A stretch of DNA of 64,000 nucleotides from JAGVWJ01 sp964588555 (GTDB taxonomy: Archaea > Micrarchaeota > Micrarchaeia > Anstonellales > Bilamarchaeaceae): positions 11,993 through 75,992 of the forward strand of contig CAZPPT010000007.1 in the NCBI GenBank assembly GCA_964588555.1. The letters are read 5' to 3'. How positions within the stretch are numbered: position 1 is the first letter of the stretch; every line of letters begins with the position of its first letter. This document shows positions 57,630-64,000 of the stretch, piece by piece. The position numbers and the translations under genes are program-made. The notes below the pieces were generated by a model. The model saw nothing but the letters and a program-made list of their open reading frames with translations, did not search any database and had not been told where the DNA came from.

Positions 57630-58100
57630 ATGGCCATATTAGAAGTTAGAAATCAACTCACGAATGTTTCTGTAAACAGATCCATACTTGGTGCTGTTCG
57701 TAGTGATACGCGTGCACTACGGGCCGTTTTAGGCCGGGTTGTGCCGCTTGTGGAGGAAGACCTTCAAAATCAGAGCCATGGGGGCAACGCCGCCCTTGCT
57801 AGGTTAGGCCGCGACCTCAATAGGTATTTTGGCGTAGCGGAAGATCACACAAGCCCTACTGCCATCGTTTCCCGTTTTGATTTTGGGCAAGTACAGCTTG
57901 CAATTTCAACAAGCCCTGACACGTGTGTTTTTTCACTTAGTGACGATGACGGCGGGCTTGGGATACGGGACGTAAGCCCCCGGCCGGGGGAAAATTTCGG
58001 CCCCACGGTTGTCCTTTCATGCCTTGCAAAAATCGGGCAAGAACCTGATGAGGTCATTCGCATCTATTTGGCCAATGGAAACCAAAAACCCGATCGCTAA
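57630..58100 (+). CDS. Uncharacterised protein, 156 aa
   Basis: This 156-residue protein of no recognised family has a helical N-terminus (LTNVSVNRSILGAVRSDTRALRAVLGRVV) and a strand-rich second half (FGQVQLAISTSPDTCVFSLSDDDGGLGIRDVSPRPG). TTTTTAATTAC (57600-57610) lies about 25 bp before ATG 57630. It converges with the NurA gene at 58106. Function unknown. Confidence 0.45.
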   Translation: MAILEVRNQLTNVSVNRSILGAVRSDTRALRAVLGRVVPLVEEDLQNQSHGGNAALARLGRDLNRYFGVAEDHTSPTAIVSRFDFGQVQLAISTSPDTCVFSLSDDDGGLGIRDVSPRPGENFGPTVVLSCLAKIGQEPDEVIRIYLANGNQKPDR

Positions 58101-58105
58101 TTCCT

Positions 58106-59152
58106 TTACCGGAACGGCCGTGCATTTCTTCTTAACGGAAGCGCGCTTGTCTTTCGCAGGTAAAATAATGCGCTCTGCACCCGTTCCAAATCCTTCTCAT
58201 CAAGCATTGCGCACAAATCCGCTTCGATAAGCGCTGCAGGATACGCATAACTTTCATGGATTGCCGAAAGCGAGTGGATACGCGAGGCGATTTTATCGAA
58301 ATCTAAACCATCCGGATAGCTCGCGTCCGAGTTAATTTTATTATGTAAAAATTCCACGCGAAGCGGTCGATCATTTTTCGTGCTCTTCATATAAAACACC
58401 CCGATTTTGGGAAAATCCAGGTCCCGCATAATGGGCGTTACGTTTTCATCACCTGCGTACGAAACAACTGCCGTCCGTTCCTTTTCATTCAGAAAATGAT
58501 GGAGGAATACGCTGTCATTACACGGTTCGTCTATTTGGTCCCTTACGCATTCCATAAACCGCTTGCTTCGCGTATCCTTTATGATGCCTGCAAGGAGGAT
58601 GTTTTTTTGCGTGCATTGCGCATAGAGCTCCTTGTAGCGTGAAATTACCGAATTATAAAGTGCGGATAACTCGCTTTCCTTTGTCGGCCGGTCGCCTGCA
58701 AGCGGAAGGAGCGAGCCGTCAATTAAAACAAGCGCGGGTGAAAACCGCCCGATTGATTCCAATGCAAGCGAAATCTCATAATTAAGCCGGACAAGCGAGC
58801 CCCAGGTCATTTTTTCATGGTCATCAAGCGCATTTTTTACCTCAAGTTTGACCCGTGCGTGGCGCATTGGGTGGTACTCGCATTGCGTGAGCTTCGAATC
58901 GCGGTATGCAAATGCAACTGACACTGCACGTATAAGGAGCATGTCCACACCGTGCGTTGAATAGGGGATACAGCCGCTGTCAATGGCACAGACCAACTCA
59001 TTGATCGTTGCAGGGGTAAGCGGTTTTATAAGCGGACTCTCAAGAAATTGCGTGTTTGACTTCCCGTTTGCCCTAAGGAACTGCGCACGTTCGTAAAGCC
59101 TTTTTTCAAACCTGGTGATATGCTCCGCCGCTTCGCTTATTGCCTCTTCCAT
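58106..59152 (-). CDS. NurA-domain nuclease
   Basis: This 348-residue protein has NurA-type motifs: CAIDSGCIPYST (first metal Asp), ALVLIDGSLLPLAG (second), LLAGIIKDTRSKRF and YPAALIEADLCAML. NurA is a 5'-3' nuclease that, with the HerA helicase, resects ends for homologous repair in archaea. No HerA is in the window. It follows the propeller-like gene at 59182 by 29 bp in the same direction, but whether they share a transcript is not known. Confidence 0.8.
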   Translation of the reverse strand: MEEAISEAAEHITRFEKRLYERAQFLRANGKSNTQFLESPLIKPLTPATINELVCAIDSGCIPYSTHGVDMLLIRAVSVAFAYRDSKLTQCEYHPMRHARVKLEVKNALDDHEKMTWGSLVRLNYEISLALESIGRFSPALVLIDGSLLPLAGDRPTKESELSALYNSVISRYKELYAQCTQKNILLAGIIKDTRSKRFMECVRDQIDEPCNDSVFLHHFLNEKERTAVVSYAGDENVTPIMRDLDFPKIGVFYMKSTKNDRPLRVEFLHNKINSDASYPDGLDFDKIASRIHSLSAIHESYAYPAALIEADLCAMLDEKDLERVQSALFYLRKTSALPLRRNARPFR

Positions 59153-59181
59153 GCCTAATTAACAAGGTAAAAAAAGATAAA

Positions 59182-60345
59182 CTAATCCTTTTTAAACGCA
59201 ACAATTGAATGATGGCATGCAATAAATTGGAGCGTACTGCCGAATCCGGCAGACCATGCGCCTTGCCATTCACTGCCAAGCTCGATTTCCCGCCATGGCC
59301 GTGGGATGCCGCCCTGGTTTTGATCCCAGGTAAAAATCACCACATATCCGTCCTGAAATGAGAGGCTCAATGAATCATGGCTCATCCGTACTAATCGTAA
59401 TGGAATAGTATTAGTGTGTTCAGGCCTTTTATAGGTGGCAATCTCAGCTCCGGTAGTCGGGTCATGAAAAAGTACTGTCGGGTCCCCGCTTCTTACTATT
59501 GCAAGAAAGGTGCCAAGGTGAAACACCTCGACCGAATAAATGGGCGGCTGTGCATAGAGGTGCTGCGCCCCCTCTATTGTCCGTGAGTCATTAAGCGCCG
59601 TAGTGCCCGTATCCGCAGTAAGTCGTAGGTGCCATTGCTCCTGCCTGTTTTCATATGCGGTGAGCGACCCAGCGCTTGTTACCCACTGCCAGTTGCCAAT
59701 TGCGAGGTTGTTCGTTTCTTGCAGGGTTGGTGGAACTAACCTGTGTCGTTTGGTCCTCTTTTCAACGCCGGTTGTCGCATCCAAAACGATCCGTATTCCG
59801 TTAGTAAGGTATACGCGCATCTCATTTGCCCCTGAGTCGTATCTCGTTGCAAGTATCTCTTTTGGCGCGTTGAATATCCACCTTCTGCGCGGGTCGTCAA
59901 GGCCGCGTACTATGCTTTCTGCTTCCAAAAGTGCAGGTACTGTTTCGTGTATTTCTCTTCCGCCAAACATGGCTGCCCCTATTGCGCCGACAATCCCGCC
60001 AGCTAACCCACCTACAATACCGCCCCAAAGCCACGCAAGAATGACCTCGCCGCGGCTTGCACCTCCAACGCCTATTGCCTTTGACCACGGTCCACGTACC
60101 TTGTAGTATTTTTCCGTTCTTTCGCATCCGCAGCCGTTTTCATACGTGCGCGTACGCTTGCTGCACTCTGCACATATGCCGCATGACCCGCACGAGCTGC
60201 CTAGGAGCGCACCTGCCCCGATAGATGTCATAAGCGCCTCCTTGCCAAGCTCCCGCCGCGTAATTGTTTTTGTCCGCGGCTGCACTCCATACGGTGCATT
60301 GTGAGGGGTCATTCCAGAAGAATTTGCAACTAACTTTCGTGTCAT
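59182..60345 (-). CDS. Propeller-like membrane protein, paralogue 1
   Basis: This 387-residue protein has a Cys-rich N-terminal segment (SSCGSCGICAECSKRT, later CGCE), a Gly-rich hydrophobic stretch (LWGGIVGGLAGGIVGAIGAAMFGG) and a C-terminal domain of repeated strands such as NWQWVTSAGSLTAYENRQEQWHLRL. The segment GLDDPRRRWIFNAPKEILATRY is shared with the neighbouring paralogue. The repeats look like beta-propeller blades (WD/PQQ-like). GAGGT lies 8 nt before ATG 60345. It is 10 bp after the paralogue gene. Confidence 0.6.
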   Translation of the reverse strand: MTRKLVANSSGMTPHNAPYGVQPRTKTITRRELGKEALMTSIGAGALLGSSCGSCGICAECSKRTRTYENGCGCERTEKYYKVRGPWSKAIGVGGASRGEVILAWLWGGIVGGLAGGIVGAIGAAMFGGREIHETVPALLEAESIVRGLDDPRRRWIFNAPKEILATRYDSGANEMRVYLTNGIRIVLDATTGVEKRTKRHRLVPPTLQETNNLAIGNWQWVTSAGSLTAYENRQEQWHLRLTADTGTTALNDSRTIEGAQHLYAQPPIYSVEVFHLGTFLAIVRSGDPTVLFHDPTTGAEIATYKRPEHTNTIPLRLVRMSHDSLSLSFQDGYVVIFTWDQNQGGIPRPWREIELGSEWQGAWSAGFGSTLQFIACHHSIVAFKKD

Positions 60346-60355
60346 GTAGGTAACC

Positions 60356-61432
60356 TCATTTCTGACCATCCATTTTAAATGCGACAACTGCATGGGGACA
60401 TGCAATATATGCATGGGTTTGGTTATATCCGGCAAACCATAAGTTCTTCCAATCCGCGCCCATCTTGAATTGGGCGACAGCTTTATTTGTACGTTTCGAA
60501 CCAAAATATACAAGATCGCCATCCTCAAACGGCAGTGCGTATGTATTTTTACTTATGCGCGTAGGGCGGTACGGAATCGGTTCACTGCTGCCCTTTCGCG
60601 TATACGCGCCGGTCTCATCGCCCGTGTATGGGTCATGTGAAAATGCAGCGGGACTCCCCCTTCTTATTACAATTATTGTCGTGCCGTAGTGAAATGCCTC
60701 AAGCGCATGAATTGCGGGCTGGCTATGCAAGTATGTGTTACCCTGCAGGACCCGTGCATCAATAATAGGTATGTCGATAACTTCGCCGCACAGTTTCAGG
60801 TGCCATTGCTCCATCCCGCCCTTAAATGCAGTCAGCGTGCCGCCACTAGTTACCCATTGCCAGTCGTCAATGACTATATTACTTGTTATCATGGTTCCCG
60901 GTAGTTCCAGCGTGTGAGCGCCCCCTCTTTTTTCAACCCCGGTAGTCCCATCTATGCAGGTCAGCCTTCCATTTGTAAGATAAATTTCCATTTCGTCATT
61001 TTGGTGCAAATACCTTGTTGCAAGAATGGGGGTATCGGTCTGTATCATCCACCGCCTTCGCGGGTCATCTAGGCCGTGTATCGTATTTGAAATTATCCGT
61101 GCTTGTCTTTCGCCCTCATTAGTTTTTAAAGATTCAAAAAATGAATAAATCGGACCCCCCAGCAATCGTGCTGCAAATCCGCCAGCCAACGCTCCTATCC
61201 ACGCCCTTTCGGCCATGTGTCGCAAGGTCCATTCAGAAAGTAGCTCCATTTCCTTTGCGTGCGGCGTGTCATAATAAACATACGCAGCAAATACGCCTGC
61301 ACCGCCAAGTACGCCTGCAAGTGTCTCAACAAGCTTAAACCATTTGCGTTCTTCTAAAGGTTTTTTCCCACTAAATCCACTTCTTTCCTGTTGCGTCCCT
61401 TTAGGTCTTAAGTGCAGGTGTTGTCTTGCCAT
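60356..61432 (-). CDS. Propeller-like membrane protein, paralogue 2
   Basis: This 358-residue protein has two hydrophobic segments (LAGVLGGAGVFAAYVYY and IGALAGGFAARLLGG), then GLDDPRRRWMIQTDTPILATRYL and blades such as WQWVTSGGTLTAFKGGMEQW and IHALEAFHYGTTIIVIRRGS. It is a paralogue of the gene downstream; the two share order and spacing of motifs. It is 7 bp downstream of the SPFH gene at 61440. A role with that SPFH protein at the membrane is inferred from the operon. Confidence 0.6.
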   Translation of the reverse strand: MARQHLHLRPKGTQQERSGFSGKKPLEERKWFKLVETLAGVLGGAGVFAAYVYYDTPHAKEMELLSEWTLRHMAERAWIGALAGGFAARLLGGPIYSFFESLKTNEGERQARIISNTIHGLDDPRRRWMIQTDTPILATRYLHQNDEMEIYLTNGRLTCIDGTTGVEKRGGAHTLELPGTMITSNIVIDDWQWVTSGGTLTAFKGGMEQWHLKLCGEVIDIPIIDARVLQGNTYLHSQPAIHALEAFHYGTTIIVIRRGSPAAFSHDPYTGDETGAYTRKGSSEPIPYRPTRISKNTYALPFEDGDLVYFGSKRTNKAVAQFKMGADWKNLWFAGYNQTHAYIACPHAVVAFKMDGQK

Positions 61433-61439
61433 AAGATCA

Positions 61440-62312
61440 CTACTTTTTACCGATTCGGGCGAGAACCTCATCTGCAATCTCCCGTATGATGTCCGTTACC
61501 GCCTGCCCTTTTATTCGTATGCCTTCGGCTTCGGCACGAGCTGCAATGATCCTTTTTAGCGCCTCAAGCTCTGCTTCCCCTTGTGCTACGGGTATCTGCG
61601 CCTGCAATACGCGTGCCTGCCTTTCAGCAAGTGCGGCCCTCATTTCCGTAGTTCTCATTTCGGCAAGTAGTTGCCGGATCTCCTCGGGCAGCCCTATGTT
61701 GCTTATTGCGATTCCCTCAAGGATAAACCCCGTTTTCCCAAATAAGTCGCGGAGCGGGTGCTCGATTAATAATGAGAGTTGAGGGTTAAGGAGCTGCTCC
61801 TCGTCCATAACTGCAATGATTCGTCGGGTTGCTTCTGCAGCTGCGGGGGCAAGAATTCCGCCTATTGTCTCATCAAACCCGTGCTCTGCTACCTGCGGTG
61901 CTGTGTGTGGGTTTAAGCGATACGATATCTGTAAGCCAAGCGAGGCTGAAAGGCCGCTTCTTGTGAGAAATGTTCCGTTTACGGGGAGTACCCGTACTCG
62001 TGTGTCCATGCGTACCAGGTAGCTTGCGTCTCCAATTTCAAACTGAAAGCCCCTGCGTGGTTGCGGGTCTATTCTTCCAAACGTAACCTTGACCCCCACC
62101 TCGTTATGCCTGACAAACGTATTTCCGATCATTCCGGTTCGTATCGGTGGCCCCCCACTTAAAGGAGTCTGCCCTTGCTGATGATGCGCAAGTCCCGTTT
62201 GGCGTTCATGCTGCCTTTGTAATTGCCGTATGAGCGCTTCCTTTTGCAGCGTGCCAATGTCTTTTCTTCCCATTATTTTGTCGATTTGTTCTTGTAAAGT
62301 TGGCCTAGCCAT
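61440..62312 (-). CDS. SPFH-domain protein without membrane helix
   Basis: This 290-residue protein has a charged N-terminal coiled region (EQIDKIMGRKDIGTLQKEALIRQLQRQH) and then an SPFH-type domain: RHNEVGVKVTFGRIDPQPRRGFQFEIG, VRMDTRVRVLPVNGTFLTRSGLSASLGLQISY. The C-terminal half is Ala/Glu-rich coiled coil (EMRAALAERQARVLQAQIPVAQGEAELEALKRI), as in Band 7 proteins. It leads a minus-strand operon with two propeller-like membrane proteins. TATAACGC near 62335-62342 supports ATG 62312. Confidence 0.75.
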   Translation of the reverse strand: MARPTLQEQIDKIMGRKDIGTLQKEALIRQLQRQHERQTGLAHHQQGQTPLSGGPPIRTGMIGNTFVRHNEVGVKVTFGRIDPQPRRGFQFEIGDASYLVRMDTRVRVLPVNGTFLTRSGLSASLGLQISYRLNPHTAPQVAEHGFDETIGGILAPAAAEATRRIIAVMDEEQLLNPQLSLLIEHPLRDLFGKTGFILEGIAISNIGLPEEIRQLLAEMRTTEMRAALAERQARVLQAQIPVAQGEAELEALKRIIAARAEAEGIRIKGQAVTDIIREIADEVLARIGKK

Positions 62313-62388
62313 GTGATTAAGTATGTTCAATAAGCGTTATAATCCTACCTTTCGTGAAGTTTAAAAACGCACGCTGCTAGTATACTCC

Positions 62389-63072
62389 ATGGTTAAAACG
62401 GAACGAGTGAAAACGGGCATCCCCGGTTTTGACAAGATTATAGAGGGCGGCATCATGCGGGGAAGCGTGGTCATGGTTCGCGGCGGTACCGGGACAGGCA
62501 AGACGCTTTTGTGCCTTCAGTACCTTCATGCAGGTGCGGCGCAGTTTAATGAGCCAGGCGTATTCCTTAGCTTTGCAGAATCAAAAAATTCAATTTATGC
62601 GCATGGCATCCGCTTTGGCTGGGATTTTGAGAAGCTTGAAAGAGAGAAAAAAATCTCATTTGTGCAGTATGCGCCGCACGAGATCGTAAAGGTCATGGAG
62701 GAAGGCGGCGGTAGCATCCGCGACACGATTGAAAGCATTGAAGCTCGGCGCCTTGTCATAGATTCGATCAGCGCATACGAGCTACTCTTTGAGAACCAGT
62801 ACAAGGCCGACCAGAACGTGCTTAACCTTTTTGAGATGCTCCGAAACTGGAACTGCACGACGCTTGCAACAAGCGAAAAGACCGTCGACCCGCAGGGATT
62901 CGATTCCGAGCGCCTTGGGTTTCTCACCGACGGTATCGTAAACATCTATTATTTGCGCCAGGGAAAGGAGCGCAAGCGTTCAATCGAAGTGCTCAAGATG
63001 CGCGACACTGAACATAGCGACAAGATATGGGGCCTTGACATCACCAAGAAGGGCGTCTCAATCAAGAGTTAA
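62389..63072 (+). CDS. KaiC-like RecA-superfamily ATPase
   Basis: This 227-residue protein has TGIPGFDKII, the Walker A motif GGTGTGKTLL (about residues 33-41), AESKNSIYAHGIRFGWDFEKL and the Walker B strand RLVIDSISAYELLF. EVLKMRDTEHSDKIWGLDI matches the C-terminal KMR...HS element of the family. It resembles the KaiC-like protein at 757, though with only moderate similarity. It lies upstream of a ferredoxin and a protein with a histidine-kinase-like H-box, so a role in signal transduction is plausible. Confidence 0.85.
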   Translation: MVKTERVKTGIPGFDKIIEGGIMRGSVVMVRGGTGTGKTLLCLQYLHAGAAQFNEPGVFLSFAESKNSIYAHGIRFGWDFEKLEREKKISFVQYAPHEIVKVMEEGGGSIRDTIESIEARRLVIDSISAYELLFENQYKADQNVLNLFEMLRNWNCTTLATSEKTVDPQGFDSERLGFLTDGIVNIYYLRQGKERKRSIEVLKMRDTEHSDKIWGLDITKKGVSIKS

Positions 63073-63137
63073 GGTTAAAAAACGCGCCAGTCAATAGATA
63101 ATATGTCCTACTATATTACTTCAAAATAGGTGAAATT

Positions 63138-63410
63138 ATGGCAAAAGTACATGTTAAAAACACTGGAGAAACCGTTGACGTGCCGGATGGCGCACAGCTT
63201 GATACGCTTGATGGGAAATCTTCAGTCCTTTTTGCATGCAAGAGTGCGACGTGCGGCTCATGTATGGTCAAGGTGCTCGAAGGCATGGAAAATCTCGAAG
63301 AGCCAAATGAAACCGAAAGCACAGGCTTGCAGGCATTCGGTACGGACCCAAAACACCGGCTCATGTGCCAGTGTAAAATAAAGAAAGGAGAAATTACGGT
63401 TGAATATTGA
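63138..63410 (+). CDS. 2Fe-2S ferredoxin
   Basis: This 90-residue protein has the plant-type cluster motif CKSATCGSC (Cys-x5-Cys-x2-Cys) and the fourth Cys in LMCQCK. A typical beta-grasp N-terminus precedes it. It would carry one electron to an unknown partner. AGGTGA (63128-63133) lies 4 nt before ATG 63138. It follows the KaiC-like gene by about 65 bp. Confidence 0.86.
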   Translation: MAKVHVKNTGETVDVPDGAQLDTLDGKSSVLFACKSATCGSCMVKVLEGMENLEEPNETESTGLQAFGTDPKHRLMCQCKIKKGEITVEY

Positions 63411-63485
63411 ACTCCCTTCTGACTGTTTTTAAACTAGCTATTCAAGAAGAAGGGTTTTATACCTCCTATGGGATAACTACATATC

Positions 63486-64000
63486 ATGAAGCAGCAGCAA
63501 GCCCGCATCATGATCCATGCAAAACCACTTCTGCCAGGGCCCCTTGTTGATTTTATTGACGCATCAAAAGTCTCTCGGTCAGCGCTTAATGAGGTGGAGG
63601 GCCGGTACCTCCAGTATATTCACGATATTCGCAATTATCTGGCGCCGCTCCATTTGCGGATCAGAAAAAACCCGCTCCATACACGCATCATGCGTCAAAT
63701 CATTCGTTATGTTGACGATTTTTCAGTTCTTTTTGAGCCGCTTTTTGAAAGCGAAAAGGACGAATTCAGCATCTCTTCAGTCAGAAGGGTGCTTGACCTG
63801 GCGATTCGACGGGTACACCGAACGCAGGCAAAGGTACGCAACCTTTCAGGCAGTGTTACCGACAGGCTTATTGCATACCGGCTTGATTTTTTGCATGACA
63901 TGCTTGGGAACCTTAAGATTTTTCTTGAAGGCCGTGACCCCGCGCTTGTTCGGGGACACATCGACCCCCTCTTCATCCTTGAACATGCGACCATATTTGT
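63486..64000 (+). CDS. Histidine-kinase-like protein, N-terminal part (partial)
   Basis: The frame from ATG 63486 stays open to the window end (171 complete codons). It starts MKQQQARIMIHAKPLLPGPL and has YIHDIRNYLAPLHLRIRKNP, close to the H-D-x-R-N-P-L H-box of histidine-kinase dimerisation domains (His at about residue 46). A later helix LDFLHDMLGNLKIFLEGRD looks like a second helix of a four-helix bundle. The ATPase domain, if any, lies beyond the window. TATA-like strings near 63455 precede it. Sensor function is inferred. Confidence 0.55.
   Translation, partial: MKQQQARIMIHAKPLLPGPLVDFIDASKVSRSALNEVEGRYLQYIHDIRNYLAPLHLRIRKNPLHTRIMRQIIRYVDDFSVLFEPLFESEKDEFSISSVRRVLDLAIRRVHRTQAKVRNLSGSVTDRLIAYRLDFLHDMLGNLKIFLEGRDPALVRGHIDPLFILEHATIF

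Overview
This window reads as an archaeal chromosome segment. Evidence: class I lysyl-tRNA synthetase, an archaeal-type N-terminal editing domain on ThrRS, a free-standing GMP synthase PPase subunit, Taw1, EndoQ, NurA, DUF357, KaiC-like ATPases, and TATA-like boxes (TTTAAA/TTTATA) about 25 bp upstream of many start codons, which implies leaderless mRNAs. Genes are tightly packed, with ATGA or 1-10 bp junctions, and no gene-free stretch exceeds 300 bp. A bacterial-type DnaK/DnaJ/GrpE set, GTP cyclohydrolase II, many small toxin-antitoxin pairs and many unrecognised proteins are compatible with a DPANN-like archaeon that keeps a fair biosynthetic capacity. The lineage cannot be fixed from the sequence alone.

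Layout. 1-1.5 kb: end of a membrane protein, then a Walker-A-less RecA-fold protein and a KaiC-like ATPase. 1.5-3.6 kb: a secreted lipoprotein metalloprotease and a SpeD-like protein. 3.6-5 kb: an AT-rich kinase-like gene and a RelBE-type pair. 5-6.9 kb: cytidine deaminase, PyrE, VIT1-like transporter. 7-10.6 kb: unknown protein, large secretion ATPase, small protein. 10.6-12.1 kb: acetyltransferase, first copy of a 114-bp double-hairpin mobile element, GuaAb. 12.2-17 kb: unknowns, stomatin-like protein, EndoQ. 17-20.3 kb: riboflavin operon ribB - ribC/ribH fusion - ribA - ribD. 20.3-27 kb: MetAP, acetyltransferase, two VapBC pairs, Lhr-type helicase, RelBE-like pair. 27-32.5 kb: purine permease, methyltransferase, tandem Lrp regulator, Taw1. 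32.7-35.5 kb: a 934-residue ThrRS with three editing-type modules. 35.5-40.6 kb: small HTH genes and a block of unknown genes that includes two paralogues. 40.6-46.4 kb: HAD gene broken by the second mobile element copy, PurM, Dph6-like ATPase, HAD-IIA phosphatase, TsaC/Sua5, LysK. 47.5 kb: isolated 5S rRNA. 47.7-51.6 kb: EEP phosphatase, DUF357, KsgA, unknowns. 51.6-57.6 kb: heat-shock cluster (dnaJ, dnaK, grpE, hsp20) with a divergent HTH regulator and a repeated operator. 58-62.3 kb: NurA plus an operon of an SPFH protein and two paralogous propeller-like membrane proteins. 62.4-64 kb: KaiC-like ATPase, 2Fe-2S ferredoxin, and the start of a protein with a histidine-kinase-like H-box.

The strongest candidates for something undescribed are: (1) the two-copy 114-bp element, inserted 3' of TTGAT, whose first hairpin is flipped between copies and which disrupts a HAD gene exactly after its catalytic motif; (2) the ThrRS with archaeal DTD-like, YbaK-like and degenerate bacterial SAD-like modules in one chain; (3) the riboflavin synthase-lumazine synthase fusion; (4) the SPFH/propeller operon; (5) the paralogous unknown pair at 36.9-38.5 kb.
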